Program-made: the position numbers and the translations under genes
In this document: piece by piece, positions 1 to 13,100 of the stretch
Layout of the letters: the number at the start of each line of letters is the position of its first letter
How positions within the stretch are numbered: the first letter of the stretch is position 1
Notes under the pieces: model-generated
Told to the model about the DNA's origin: nothing
Seen by the model: the letters and a program-made list of their open reading frames with translations, nothing else
The model's database searches: none
From: Cryptomeria japonica
Lineage: Eukaryota > Streptophyta > Pinopsida > Cupressales > Cupressaceae
Reading direction: 5' to 3'
Assembly: GCF_030272615.1 (NCBI RefSeq)
Contig: NC_081412.1
Location: 540,472,335 to 540,536,334 of the forward strand
DNA: 64,000 nucleotides

Positions 1-416
1 TTTAAATTGCTTTTGTTAAAAATTAAATTGTAGGGGAGGGGGGTCGTTATTTTTTAAAATGAAAGTCATTTTTTAAAAAAATATTTATTTTTTATTTTAT
101 AATTTGTACCCTGTGTGGTACCACAGGGTACTGACACAACCTGCAGGTACTATAGGTCTGTTAGACCCTATGACTGACATGATGGCAACAAGACCGCTTG
201 CAATAGCGTGGCTCTTGTGCCAAATTTAAAAAATATATTTTTAATTATTTTTTTAAATATATTTTTAATTGTTTTTTTAAATAGAAAAACTCTAAAGTTC
301 TTTTAATAAAATCTTTATTTTTTTAATAAAGGGTTTTCTTTAATATTTAAAAATAGTTTTTCTTAATATGAATTTTTTATTATAAATTTTAAAATATAAA
401 AAAGTGTTTTTCTTAC

Positions 417-454
<38 letters not shown>

Positions 455-1660
455 TTTAATAATTTAAAAAATAAATAAAAATTCAAATTTTTCTTATTAG
501 CTTTTAATAAAGTTTTTTAATCATGGCTTTTTAATAAATGTTTTTTTAAACTTTTAATTAAGTTCTTAAAAACAATTTTCATGTAATACGCAAATTTGGG
601 GAAGGGTATATATATATATATAATTTTTTTAATAATTTCAAAAATAAATAAAAATTCATTTTTTTCTTATTAGCTTTTAATAAAGTTTTTTAATCATGGC
701 TTTTTAATAAATGTTTTTTTAAACTTTTAATTAAGTTCTTAAAAACAATTTTCATGTAATACGCAAATTTGGGGAAGGGTATTTTTTTGTCCACCTACCA
801 TACCTATTTGTAGCGTTCTCCAACCGACAATCAAGGGGGGGTGTCAGTTTGTTCCTTCATATCTCTTGGCATCATCCCAATCAGAGGCATCCTTATCCGT
901 AGTTTTCTATAGGGCATCTTTTTTATGGCATCATTTTTATGTTTCCAGATTTGCACTATGTCATGTTGCATTCTCTTACATGAACTATGTTGTAACACAT
1001 TAAAATAAAGTGTCACACCTCTTTGTACTTTGTCATTAATGATATTTGATGTAATTCTCTTGTACACCGTAGATTAGGAAATATCTTGTGAGACTTGTTA
1101 CATGGCTCTAGTTGAGACTTAGATTGTACAAGATTGTGGATGGCTCTAGTGACACTTCAATTATACCAATTTGTCATTGATGAGTATCTAGCTGATGCTC
1201 AAAGAAGATGTCTCCATGTCTGATCTTCATTTTGTTGCAATGAGTGATTCATCTTCATCGACATCGGTACTTGGTTTTGTCACACTTTGACATTCTTTGT
1301 GCAACATTGGCTATGTTTCTTACTAATGGGGAAGTATATTGGTCAACATCTTTGGTCCATCTTTGGAGGAGATTCTTCATTGAGGGGGGGCTTCTTGGTC
1401 TTTCCTCTTCTCTCTTAGGGGCAGGGGGGTGACTTTTCCTCATATGAGGTTTTGTTCTTCTCATTCATCATTGAGAGCATTGTGTGTTTTCATCTCTCTT
1501 TTGAGAGGGAGTTTTTTCCCATTGGGTTTTTCTCTCTTTCTCCTTTTGTGTGAGATTGCATTGCATTTGTACATGGGTACCTAACATGGCCTTATAGCCG
1601 AGACCTATCTTGCATTATTAGCTTGAGTCTACATTCCCCTAAGTTGTACTTAAGGGGGGG
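1..1660 (+). mobile_element. Internal region (partial) of non-coding LTR element, copy A
   Basis: This stretch is closely similar to about 2575-4081 and lies directly before an LTR at 1661. It ends in a polypurine tract (AAGGGGGGG, 1652-1660), as expected of the 3' end of an LTR-retrotransposon interior. No gag or pol domain can be read in any frame. Short ORFs seen in both copies are not conserved as proteins and I treat them as chance. The left part is very AT-rich. The element appears to be a non-autonomous large derivative. Its 5' part is outside the window. Confidence 0.7.
428..782. repeat. Tandem duplication of about 173 bp with (AT)n starts
   Basis: Two near-identical blocks each run from an (AT)n tract to the word GCAAATTTGGGGAAGGGTA (ending near 607 and 780). 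The sister interior copy (about 3010-3230) has only one block, so the duplication occurred in copy A after the two units separated. Confidence 0.75.
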
Positions 1661-2095
1661 TGTTGGTGTAAATTATGTCTCATAATTACACTTTACTTAA
1701 GTTAACTTAAGGTAATGCATTCATTGTGGTTTGCATATGAGACACTTACGAAATTGCACATCTAGCGAAGTTGGTTGTAAGAGAAATTCCACCTTTTGCG
1801 GTCTTATCTTGTTGCTACATTCCACCTTTGATGATCCACCTTTTGTGGAATACTTTATTATTTCTCCTAACTACCCTTATATCTCATTGAGTCACATGTC
1901 ATCCTTGTGTGTTCTCATAGCATTGTCTTTATAAGTAGGCTCATTTACATTGTATGTAATCATTTCAATCAATTCAATCAACTCAGATAGTTGGGTATTT
2001 TGCATCTTGATAGGAATACAGTTTATTTTTGTCACATTATTTCTCTCTTGTTTATGTGCTTTTCATTGGCCTCTAAATCTTGGCAAATTCTCACA
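1661..2095 (+). mobile_element. LTR 1 (435 bp) of tandem non-coding element
   Basis: Starts TGTTGGTGTAAATTATG and ends ATTCTCACA. It is preceded by a polypurine tract and followed directly by a copia-type primer binding site. A TATA-like CTTTATAAGTAGG lies near 1928. The partner LTR at 4082-4516 has the same length and the same ends. Confidence 0.85.
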
Positions 2096-2107
2096 TGGTA
2101 TCAGAGC
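2096..2107 (+). other. Primer binding site, initiator tRNA-Met type
   Basis: TGGTATCAGAGC immediately follows the LTR end. This is the standard plant Ty1/copia primer site complementary to the 3' end of initiator Met-tRNA, so the parent of this element was copia-like. Confidence 0.85.
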
Positions 2108-4081
2108 CATTAGAGTGTCATTGGTTTTCCATTTGAGAAAATTGGATGTAATTTGAGGTTTTGTATATTGGAGCTTTCTATTGTAGATCATTATTGGAGC
2201 TTGTTGGATCAAATATAAGGTCGACATTGGATTGAGGAGGTTGGAAAAAGTCAGTATCGTCTTTTGTTTTGTCCAAGTCCGACACCGAAGGCCAAATCTA
2301 AAATCATTTGAAGGTGGAGGGTGGTTACTTGTCTCACGAGCGATATGCAATTTTGGAGCATTGTGAGTCAAATCCGACATCACCATTGTGTTCAAAATGC
2401 CCCAAAACCCTAAGATCACATGTTCATTCATCCATATTGGCCTCTATCCCTTCAAGCTAAAAAAATTCAACTTCTTGGTTGTCGTACGAACTTGTAGGTA
2501 CGATTTAAAAATAAAAATAAAAATTTAAAAAGCAAATTTTTATTTTCTGCATTTTTGTAGTTTTTTTTATCATTTAAATTTCTTTTGTTAAAAATTAAAT
2601 TGTAGGGGGGTGAGGGTGGAGGGTTGTTATTTTTTAAAATGAAAGTCGTTTTTATAAAAAGCATTTGTTTTTTATTTATTTTAAATTTTGTAACCTATGT
2701 GGTGCCATACTGTACTGACACACACCTGTACGCGCTGCAATGATGAAGGTCTATTAGATCCTACGGCTAGCAGGATGGCAGCGGGACCCCCTGTCACAAC
2801 TTGGCTGTGGTGCCAAATTTTTAAAAATATATTTTTTAAATGTTTTTTTTTTTTAAATAAATAAAAACTCTAAAGTTATTTTAATAAAGTCTTTATTTTT
2901 TTAATAAAGGTTTTTCTTTAATATTTTTCATTAATATTTTTTATTAAAAACAATTTTTTAAATAGGAGTTTTTAATTATTTTTTAAAGTATAAAAAATGG
3001 TGTTTTTCTTACTTTTTAATAAAAGTTCTTTTTTTTAAAATAAAAAATAAAAAAATGTGGTTTTACTTTATTTTTAATATTTTTTTAATTATTTCAAAAA
3101 TTTAAAAAAAATCAAAATTTTCTATATTAGCTTTTAATAAAGTTTTTTAATCATGGTTTTTTAATAAATGTTTTTTTTAATTAAGTTTTCAAAAACAATT
3201 TTCATGTAATAAGCAAATTTGCGGAAGGGCATTTTTTTGTCCACCTACCATACAACCGACAGTCAAGATGGGGTGTCAGTTTGTTCCTTCATATCTCTTG
3301 GCATCATCCCAATCAGAGGCATCTTTATATGTAGTCTTCTACATGGCATCTTTTTGGTGGCATCATCTTTATGCTTCCAGATTTGCACTGTCATGTTGCA
3401 TTCTCTTGCATGAGCTATGTTGTAATGCATTAAAATAAAGTGTAACACCTCTTTGTCATTAATGACATATTTGATGTAATCCTCTTGTACACTGTAGATT
3501 AAAAAATATCTTGTGAGACTTGTTGCATGACTTTGGTTAAGACTTAGATCGTACAAGATTGTGCATGGCTCCAATAAGACTTCGATTGTACCAATCTGTC
3601 ATTGATGAGTATCCAGTTGATGCTCAAACAAGATGTCTCCATGTCTGATCTTGATTTTGTTGCAGTGAGTGATTCATCTTCATCGACATTGGTACTTGGT
3701 TTTGTCACACTTTGACATTCTTTGTGCAACATTGGCTCTATTTCTTCCTAATGGGGAGGTATTTTGGTCAACATCATTAGACCATCTTTGGAGGAGATTC
3801 TTCATTGAGGGGGGGCTTCATGGGGATTTGCGAGATGAGGGGGGTGGCAAGACTTTTTCCTCACATGAGGTTTTGTTCTTCTCATTCATCATTGAGAGCA
3901 TTGTGTGCTTTCATCTCTCTTTTGAGAGGGAGTGTTTTCTCATTGGGCTTTTCTCTCTTTCTCCTTTTGTGAGAGATCACATTGCATTTGTACATAGGTA
4001 CCTAACATGGCCTCGTAGTCGAGACCTATCTTGCATTGTTAGCTTGAGTCTATATTCCCCTAAGTTGTGCTCAAGGGGGGG
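2096..4081 (+). mobile_element. Internal region (about 2 kb) of non-coding LTR element, copy B
   Basis: Lies between two 435-bp LTRs. The first part (2096-2570) is unique to the 5' end of the interior. From about 2575 it repeats positions 1-1660, ending in a polypurine tract at about 4073-4081. No retroviral-type domain is readable. The LTR-interior-LTR-interior order, with the left unit running off the window, implies a tandem array formed by LTR-LTR recombination. Confidence 0.75.
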
Positions 4082-4516
4082 TGTTGGCGTAAATTATGTC
4101 TCATAATTACATTTTACTTAAGTAGACTTAAGGTAATGCATCCATTATGGTTTCCATATGAGACACTTAGGGAATTGCACATCTAGGGAAGTTGGTTGTA
4201 GGAGAAATACCTTTTGTGGTTTTATCTCATTGCTACATTCCACCTTAAATGGGTGATCCACCTCTAGTGTAATACTTTATCATTTCTCCTACTTACCCCT
4301 ACCTACCCTTGTATCTCATTGGGCCACATGTCATCCTTGTATGCTCTCATAGCCTTGCCTTTATAAGCAAACTCATTTACATTGTATGCAATCAATTCAA
4401 TCAACTTAGTTGGGTATTTTGCATCTTGATAGGAATATAATTTATTTTTATCACATACTATTTCTCTCTTGTTTATGTGTTTCTCATTGGCCTCTAGATC
4501 TTGGCAAATTCTCACA
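4082..4516 (+). mobile_element. LTR 2 (435 bp) of tandem non-coding element
   Basis: Starts TGTTGGCGTAAATTATG and ends ATTCTCACA, the same boundaries as LTR 1, with scattered substitutions and small indels. It is followed by TTTTCAAATTG instead of a primer site, so this is the right edge of the array. The matching target duplication would be left of the window. Confidence 0.85.
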
Positions 4517-4529
4517 TTTTCAAATTGAT

Positions 4530-5300
4530 TTTAGGTGAGGGTGAAGATTACAAGAATGCGAAAGAAACATTGGTTGAGAATTGGATTTTGATTTGGAGGA
4601 TGGATGAGATTTGAAAGATAAGGATGATGGATGTTTGGATATCAAAAGTCATAGCCTTAAACTTTTGATTTTCAAATAATGATTTTTTATTAAGGATTGG
4701 AGGCTTGGTTGAGATATGTGAATGGCTAATGGATGATTGATTTTGGATGAAGAGGTAGATGAATTGGATTAGGATTTGGCTAGAATGGTATTAGGTTGGC
4801 AAGGGGATTAGATTAGGATGATGATGAAGAATGGGGAAAATGATGAATGATAAGATTGGATTAAGAGAAGTCGATTTTGATGTGGATTATGGAGGATGAT
4901 TAGGATAAGAATTGTGTACATTGATTAGATTAAGAAAATCGATGAGGATTAGGCTTCTAAATGATGTATCATGGATGGATTAGAGATTATTGAGATAAGA
5001 GGGATGATTAGGATGATTGAGAATGAACTGATTAAAATGAAAAAGGAAAATGATGATTAGGATTATTGGGGATTATAGGATACAATGATGAAGATAAAAG
5101 ATAATTAGAATGTGAGGTATGATTAGGGATAATTAGGATGAGAGAATTAAGTTGGGTGATTATGATGAGATGTATGATTAGAATGAGGTTTATAGATAGA
5201 AGGTTTAACTTGGAGATGATGTGGAAAGATTGACTTTGATGACACCTAGGATTAAGAAGATAAAAAAAAGTTTTGAAATATTTTGATTTTGATAAGACCA
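4530..5300. repeat. Purine-rich degenerate GATTAGGAT-type repeat
   Basis: About 750 bp in which C is nearly absent from the plus strand and words such as GATTAGGATGAT recur with drift. It looks like an old minisatellite or strand-biased low-complexity tract. No coding signal is visible. Confidence 0.6.
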
Positions 5301-5669
5301 TCTAACTTGGAAAATTATGAGCAGATCTGATACATCTTTTTTGCTTGACTCTTGGAATGAATATTGGCCCTTGTCTACAATATCAGTTATAGACAACATC
5401 CACCAAATCACTTAAGTTGTTTTACGACTACATGCTATAGGATCACATGATCACATGGATGTTCAATGGGAAGGGCACATAGGTTCTTTCAAATAGAAAA
5501 GCATTGATATATGAAATCATGAATGGGGAGAAATATTAACAGAAGCTAAATAATCAACAAAAAATACTCTCAACTGGTAACAAAAAAATCATATGGCGGG
5601 CAACTAAATCAAGAGAATACTCAACAAGAATAGGCTACAAAGTGGTGTCAAGAGAATAGAGTGCATGCT

Positions 5670-6060
5670 TGTGGCTTTACAAGTTGTGGTGGAGCTCAAA
5701 TGTCATCCCAAAGCGAGGGCATTTGCATGGACCTCCCTTCATAATCGCATTTTGATAGGGATAGACTTATGAAAATGGGATTTTTGGGGCCTTTAAGCTT
5801 CAAATGTGCAAATTCCATGAAGAATTAGATGACATCTTCGTATTGCAACATTGCTCAAGCCTATTACGCTAAGTTTTGTGGTATGTTGGGGTGGTAGGGT
5901 CCTCTCTCCGATAACATTCGAGAGATTTTCTTTAGTCAACTGATATTGCACAAAGGATCCTTATGGGCTAGTCTGTGGGTGGTGGTCCCAACAATGATTA
6001 TATGATAGATTGGAAGGAAAGTCATGCAAGAATTTTCAAAGAAAAAGAGTAAATAGTAAT
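5670..6060 (+). pseudogene. LINE fragment, zinc-binding RT-associated domain (zf-RVT)
   Basis: Conceptual plus-strand reading gives PKARAFAWTSLHNRILIG near 5715, the characteristic start of the domain downstream of plant L1-type reverse transcriptase. Further matches in shifted frames follow (YAKFCGMLGWWGPLSDNI near 5880). Stops and frameshifts break it and there is no LINE tail, so it is an old truncated insert. Confidence 0.6.
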
Positions 6061-6069
6061 TTTTTCTCT

Positions 6070-6930
6070 ACCTAAGATGACCAAATGTTAAATACATAGA
6101 TGCACCTCATCCCGCACAAACAAAATTTTATGTATAAAAAATAAAATAGATAAATAAATAAAAGTACTGTATAAATGATATAAGTATAATGAAAATACAA
6201 TCATAAATAATGTATAAAAATAAATGTAGATAAACAAAATAACTCTTTAAATAAATAAAATAACTTGAGACTAATATTTCTAAACATTTTTTAAGTAAAT
6301 GTATTTATGATATCTATACTAGTTTAAACATTCTTGAATTATGATATTTGAAAAGAATTATTACACAATACATGGGATTTGCATGTCTTCATATTAATAG
6401 CATAATATAAAGAAATTGGCATTTAAATTATTTTATTTTGAATTTTGTTTTTGACTGTTATCTTTTATTAATAGTTCGATTTACAAGAAATGATTTTCTC
6501 ATAAAAAATTTTATTATATACAATTTTATAAGTATACATCATATGACGAGCTTCTTGTAAAAGACAAATTTACGCTTATTTTCTATAAAATAAGCTTATG
6601 ATTAATAAAATCACCTTCATTTGAATTGCGACGTCAACCATTTATGACTAATAAGGGAGATTAAGAAAATTATATTTTAAAAGCTTTAAATAAATTGAAT
6701 ATAAATTATATGTTGAAAGTAACACAATATGTAATAATTAGTAAAACTGCAGTTTTCCACAAATTTCACAATGGTATGCTAACCCAAAATTTTCATTATA
6801 CATTGCCAAAAATGACGAAGCTTTACGACACCGACCATTTCCTCTTAAGAAATATTCTCTTCATGATATTGCATCAATAAGATTGAATCCATCATAACAT
6901 TAGGATTCCCAAAAATAAGTTCTATAATCT
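6070..6930. other. Intergenic AT-rich sequence, nothing recognised
   Basis: AT-rich sequence downstream of the VPS33 3' end. I see no ORF of substance, repeat boundary or RNA gene. Confidence 0.4.
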
Positions 6931-6935
6931 TGCAA

Positions 6936-6941
6936 TTTATT
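6936..6941 (-). promoter_or_regulatory. Candidate VPS33 polyadenylation signal (AATAAA)
   Basis: On the minus strand AATAAA lies about 95 nt after the VPS33 stop codon at 7036-7038, a usual distance. The 3' UTR between them (about 6984-7032) carries a direct duplication of about 24 bp containing ATGGAATGGCAAAGAAAATT. Confidence 0.5.
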
Positions 6942-7035
6942 GCACCACAAAAAAATCACTAAAAAACCTCTATACATTAGAAACGATGGAATGGCAAAGA
7001 AAATTAGAGACAATGGAATGGCAAAGAAAATTTAC

Positions 7036-7125
7036 TCATGGTAGAACATCAATCAATGTCTCAAGTAAAGAGGATCCATTGATTATCTTTGTTGTGCCAA
7101 TAATTAAATCATATGTCATTCCTTC
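7036..7125 (-). CDS. VPS33: VPS33 last exon
   Basis: 90 bp, starting after a TTTTGCAG acceptor (rc of 7126-7133) in phase 0. It encodes 29 residues beginning [18 protein letters not shown] and ends DVLP then TGA. The stretch matches the C-terminal strand-helix of VPS33 (human equivalent reads TTKLMNGTSW). Confidence 0.93.
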   Translation of the reverse strand, partial: EGMTYDLIIGTTKIINGSSLLETLIDVLP

Positions 7126-10100
7126 CTGCAAAACAATGTGAAGTATTTTAATTTTAGTATTTATTCAAACAGTAACTTCAGATGAGTACAAAAGTATAAA
7201 TTTTGTTTTTGATGTTTTCACAAGTAAAAATTCATGCTTGACAACAGTAGAGACCTACTTTATTTTACTAGAAAACCATTTGTAGAACTGATCTTTCTAA
7301 TTTATGAAAAAATCCAAAATAAATTATTCAGTACAAGTATGATTGACAGATAAAAAAAAATTTGGTTGCCTCGATCCCTTACAAATTGTTCTTCAAATTT
7401 TGCTTTTGCATAATTATGGGCCTTGATCTGTTCAAACTTCAAATTAATATTACTTAAAATATGTTCCCTTTTCTATAATTTTTGTTATTTTCTGATTTTT
7501 TTAGAACACGCATCACTGGAACAGCAACTAAAACTTGTAATACAGATGCTGATTGCAAATATTAAATCAGAATCTTAACAAAAAAATTTAGAAAACTTTA
7601 AATTACACTTAGATCTGATTAAAAATAAATATGACAGCAGCAACAAAATTGATCTTTTCTAATTGCAAGATGGGAAAAATGATGACAACGTTGATATGCA
7701 AGCTGGAAAATGAACTGTTAGATTGATTACTTTCCCAAATTAACTCACAAATGAACAATGACAGATGTTGTGCCATATGGTCACTAGTAAGACATTCCAA
7801 ATAATTTACTAGTACTCTAATGTCTGATATAATCTTTTGTTAACTAGGACAACACCTTATATGATTAATGTAACCTTCCAGAATGTTGGAATAGCACCTT
7901 ATATGACTGGTATAGCCTTCTGATGACCGGTACAGCACCTTATATGACTGATTTAACCATCTAGAGTGCTGAAACAGCATTTTATATGATAAATTAGTTT
8001 AAAGACCAGGCACGACATGCAATTTCACAAGTCTTTTTCCTAGCCGGACCGAGTCAACTAGGTTCGCAAGCTAAGTCTAGAAGAGTCCAATCAAATACTC
8101 GGTCGAGTCTAGGGCCAGGATTCTGAGTCTCAAGCTCCGACTCTTGAACCATGTGAAAACACCCAGCCACAATTTCTAAGTGGAAATTCATCATTTTTTG
8201 CTCATTCACCCATTTCACCCAGCAAAACATCAACATAGCACAAAGATTGTTTGAAAAGAGAATTTTTAAGTATTGAAAGTATTTTGTTGTTTTATTCGTT
8301 TTGCGATTATCATATGTAAACAATCATAAAGTTATGATGTTGTTAGACATTTGAAACTATCAAATTTCAAAATTTGATAGTTTGAGGATCATATGATGTG
8401 TAATATTTGAATTATGACAAACTGATAGTAAAATTAAACTTTATTGTTCTCTAAATGCACTAAATTTCTTTTTTTTTTTGTGTAGCTATAAGGTTTTCAT
8501 TTTTTGGAGTCTCTGCTAAGTCCCAAGTCCGAGTCAAAATTTTGGCCTACCAAGTCTGAATCTTCAAACTTTGCCTTATATGACAAGTAATAGCCCCGTC
8601 CCAGACCACTGCAAGAAAAACTATAACCAAAGTCTTTCTTAGCAGGCATTAGCTTAGAACTGTGTGCATCTAAAGCACCTTTTACTAAAATCAATGTAGT
8701 TGTATGCAAACCTAGAGCAATAGCATAATGAACCAAAAAGTCTCTGGGACCAATTGTTAAGAACAGTGAATTTTTATTATCGTTAAAAGCACTCAACCAA
8801 CCGGGTAACCATAAGCATTTGCCAGCATTGAATGCTAAACCTAAGTCACCAGGTTCGAATTCGAATTCGAATTCGGCAACCATAAAATTCGAATGAAGTT
8901 CGACAAGGGTAAAAATTCGGAAAAAAAATTCGACATTAAATTTGTCTTATGTAATTTTATTTTTTAAATATAAGTAATATATTTACAAAATTTTAATTTA
9001 TAATTAGTAAATACTAAAGTTTAAAATAATATTATATTAAGTTGATAAATTTAAATATTTAATTTAGATATTTAAAAATGTTTAATTATTAGATGTTAAT
9101 ATTAAAACAATAAGTAAAATAATATTAAATTTAAATATAATAAATGTTAATATAAATAAAATAATATTAATTTTTTAATGAATGTAAATTATTAAAATAT
9201 AAAATATAGGTTTTCAAAAAATTTAAACTATAGAAAAGCTTTAAAATAACTATATATATAAGAAAACTTAAAAACTGCAGATGACATCACGATGCCCTGT
9301 AGAGGACCATCACGACTTCAAGAAGACAACAACATAAGTGTTGTTCGCTAGGGATAAGGAGACAGCAAAAGAGCGCAATGATGTATGGAGAGAGTTGCAA
9401 GGTTTGTGGCCGTGGTGGTCGACTTAGCTCAAATTCGCAGGTTTCTATTCGACGGCATGCTTAACGCTTGTGATCCCATGGTGGTGTAGCTCCTCGCGCA
9501 AAACACTCCTCTCACCCACCGTTATGTCCTCACGCCTTGCAGAAATATATTGTGCCCTAGCCGCAAGGAGGAGGAATTATTTTCTCAAAAAAACCTAATT
9601 CAAAGTGTTCCATATGAATTTGGCAACGAATTTTAACGAACTTTATACATTTCTTAAATGTTTGCTGAATTTCGAACTCCAACCTTGAAATTCGGTGAAC
9701 CCGGTGACTTAGGCTATAACGGTATAACCTCTCGATGACTAGTGCAGCACCGTATGACTGATGTTACCTTCCAAAATGCTGGAACAACACCTTATATGAC
9801 TGATATAACCCCCCGATGACTGGAATAGCACCTTAATGACTGATGAAAGAAAACGTTAATGCACAAGCAAAGAAGGTAATAGAAAAAATTTAGTATCATC
9901 TGAAAATTCCATTCCACGTTGCTTAATCTACTCATTGTTAGGATTAAGGTGCCATCTACCTTGTAAATCCTATGGCATGGCTCCAACATCCTTGGAAAGT
10001 GTCCTAAGGCACTAAGGATGTATTGGGAAAATAATTTGTAATATTTAATTCTCACCATTATTTGTAATACATTCATAAGAGGTGATGGGTTCCACTAACT

Positions 10101-13100
10101 GTGATTAAAGTGGGTTGTGAATACAATTATTTAATATTGTTTTCCCCACTTATGGACATCTACAATATGATATTTAATGGCTTAAGGAAGTGGAAAAAGA
10201 GTGACCTATGGGCTTCTCCAGGTGGGAGAGCATGGAAGAGGTAACATGTGTCTCTTGGGATCTGATCATTTATTACATTTAATGTAATGTTTATCTTGCA
10301 AGTATGGGCGCCTAAGTTGGAGAGAAAGCATTGGAAGCTAAACTGGTGTCTTTTCGAGTTCTATGGAGGCATTCCAAGGGTTGTGGTTGTGAGAAATGAA
10401 GAGGCTCCTTTGGGAATCTTTATTGGTGGTTTTGGAGCTCTTACCATTCCATAAATTCAACCTTTGAGTGTCGATTTAAGATGTAACAGTTGAATGTAGA
10501 TTTCTTTGCAGGAATGAAGGATAGGTGGGAGGCATAAGGAGGTTGTTCACACGTGCATAGGTGCTTCTATGGTGGAGGCAAAGAGGAGAATGTTAGTGAT
10601 TGTATTGTAAACACATTTATTGTTGAAAATGCAAGTTTGCCCTTATTGCTACTATGTTATGCTGATGTTAATCATTATTTATTGTTGTTATAAGTTCACA
10701 TAAGATAAGTTGATTAAGCATGATAAACAGGCTGTTTTTGGTATCATAAAGAAGAAGGATCTAATCTTTGGTTTTCCACAATTAAGGCAACTTAATTTTC
10801 AGATTTGCATGATTATCATAGTTTCATGTTGTAGCTATCCAAGCCTTGAATCTCATCCTTTGATTAGTTTGTTGGATAGATATTGATCTTCACAATCTTT
10901 GGTATTGAACCTGTTTATTTCCCAACATTTATTGATAGACCATGGTTGATGTCATTAATATTGCGAGTCCTAATTTCAAGGCCCCCTGTATGAGAGACTC
11001 AAAGTTGACATGCTTAGAGATGTTGTGCAATTGCAACGTAGTCACTAAGCATTGGGAAATTACAAGTTGTAGCATTATGATGGATGGGTGTATTTATAGA
11101 AGGGATTATACATTTATCAACTTTCTTGCCCATCCAATAGTGGCGTGATCTTCTTGAGATCAATAGATGTAGTGAATTGAGTGAAATCAACTCAATTGTT
11201 TTCACCATTTAATAAGGTCGTGCTACAGGTTGGACAACAATATGTAATCCAAAATCATTTCTAACAATACAACAAATTATGTAGCAACAAACAAACTTCT
11301 CATGGAGATGTTTCCCACATTGTTTTAAAGCCCACACCTAGACCCCCCAACCATCATTGGAGAGCACAAGATGGAAGAAAATGCTCGTGCACAAGCAAAG
11401 AAGGTAATAGCAATTTTTGGTATTACTCAAGCATTCCATTCAATGTTGCTTAACCTCCTTATTGATAGGTCATGGTTGATGCCATAATCCTAGTTTCAAA
11501 GCCCTATCATATGAGAGCCTCAACAAAGTTGGCATGCTAAGAGAGCCGGTGCAATTAGCAAGGTAGTCACTAAGCATTGAAAGCATTGGGAGGTTACAAA
11601 TTGTAGCATTATGTCAGATGGGTGGACTGATAGAAGGAATCATACATTTATCAGCTTCGTCCAACAATAACATGATCTTCTGAGATCAATAGATTCATTG
11701 GACAGTGATTTCAACCCACTTGTTTTCACTATTTGGTAAGGTTGTGGTGGAGGTTGGGCCACAATATGTAATCCAAATCATCACTAACAATGCAGAAAAT
11801 TCTGTCACAACAGAAACTTCTAATGGAGATGTATCCCACATTGTTTTGAAGCCAATTTGTGGCACGTTGCATTTATTTAACACTTGAGGGCATTGGAAAA
11901 CTTGATTGGGTTAAACCTATAGTAGAGAAGTAAATCCATCACCAAATTCATTTATGACCACACTCGAGTGTTGGGCATGATGAGAATATTCACTAAAGAA
12001 AAGGAGATCTAAAAAGAAGGTACAAAAAGGTTCACCACTAATTTCTTGGTTAATATAGAATAGCTCAAAAAAGGAAGCCCAAACACATGTTGGTTTCATC
12101 AAATTGGTTGGAAAGGTATTTTTTAATCAAATGGACGAGCAAATTTTCACATCTTGTGTTCAAGGAGACATTTTGGATAAATGCACAAGAGATTGTGCGA
12201 ATTTGAGAGACCTTGCTCAATGTGCTAAGATCATTTGTTTAGGGAAAAATACCCAAAAGGTTATTTTGGCATAATTAGATTTATAGATGTGACTGAAAGC
12301 AAAAGGCAGCTCAATCAGCAGGCAAAAACACGACTAAGTGCCAAGCTACTCACTAGGAATTTCCTGTATACTGACCAGAGCCTATTTCCACTAGTGCTGT
12401 TACCTGGGTGTCCACTGAACAAATGCCTGCTGGAGCTCATGGAATCTGTAACCAGCTCGACCAGTGTAGTTACAAAAACAGGGATAATGCAATGTTTATC
12501 AACACTTTGGGAACTAAAGAAAACTCAAAAAGGTCTGACTGTTGAAATACCAAATCTTTGTGGTCTCTATTTTTCTTAAAATGCAGTTTGCTAGGGATGT
12601 TCATAACGTTGATTGGCTATACTTAAGACACCATGAAGAAATGCATATAGCTGTATGTGAGCTCTTCATAATGTTGTTATTCTTTGGGTAATCTTTCCTC
12701 CCAATGCAAAACCCATAAACTAAGTTTCTGTCAGATTCTCTTTATTTACTCTTCAGGGGATGCTGTTATTGTAGATCTCCATTTTTATATTATTATATTT
12801 AAAATCTCTTTTAGAGGGAAAATAGAAGCTAAAATGACCCAAAGTGTATATAATGCATTAAAAAACATTTGACTAAACAATATTTTTAGTTACTAATTAA
12901 ATGCACAGGGATCATATGCCATCAGGAATGAAGGTCTAAAAAGTTTTAAATCTAACTTCTCAATCTAAAAGCATCTTATCATACAATTATACTCTTTTAG
13001 CACATTCTGGAAAGAAGGAACTTACGGAGCTTCTGTTAATACTATGAAGAACAAGAAAATATGATAAATGGTTGAGCACTGCAATATTGTGCTAGAAACC

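Noticed and set aside
3263..4106. ORFs of 103 and 145 codons in the non-coding LTR element
   Set aside because: The counterparts in the sister copy (831-1432) differ in length and frame, with no domain. They lie in the interior before the PPT.
12235..12579. 114-codon ORF
   Set aside because: No recognisable domain, within a VPS33 intron and adjacent to decayed transposase. Most likely chance.
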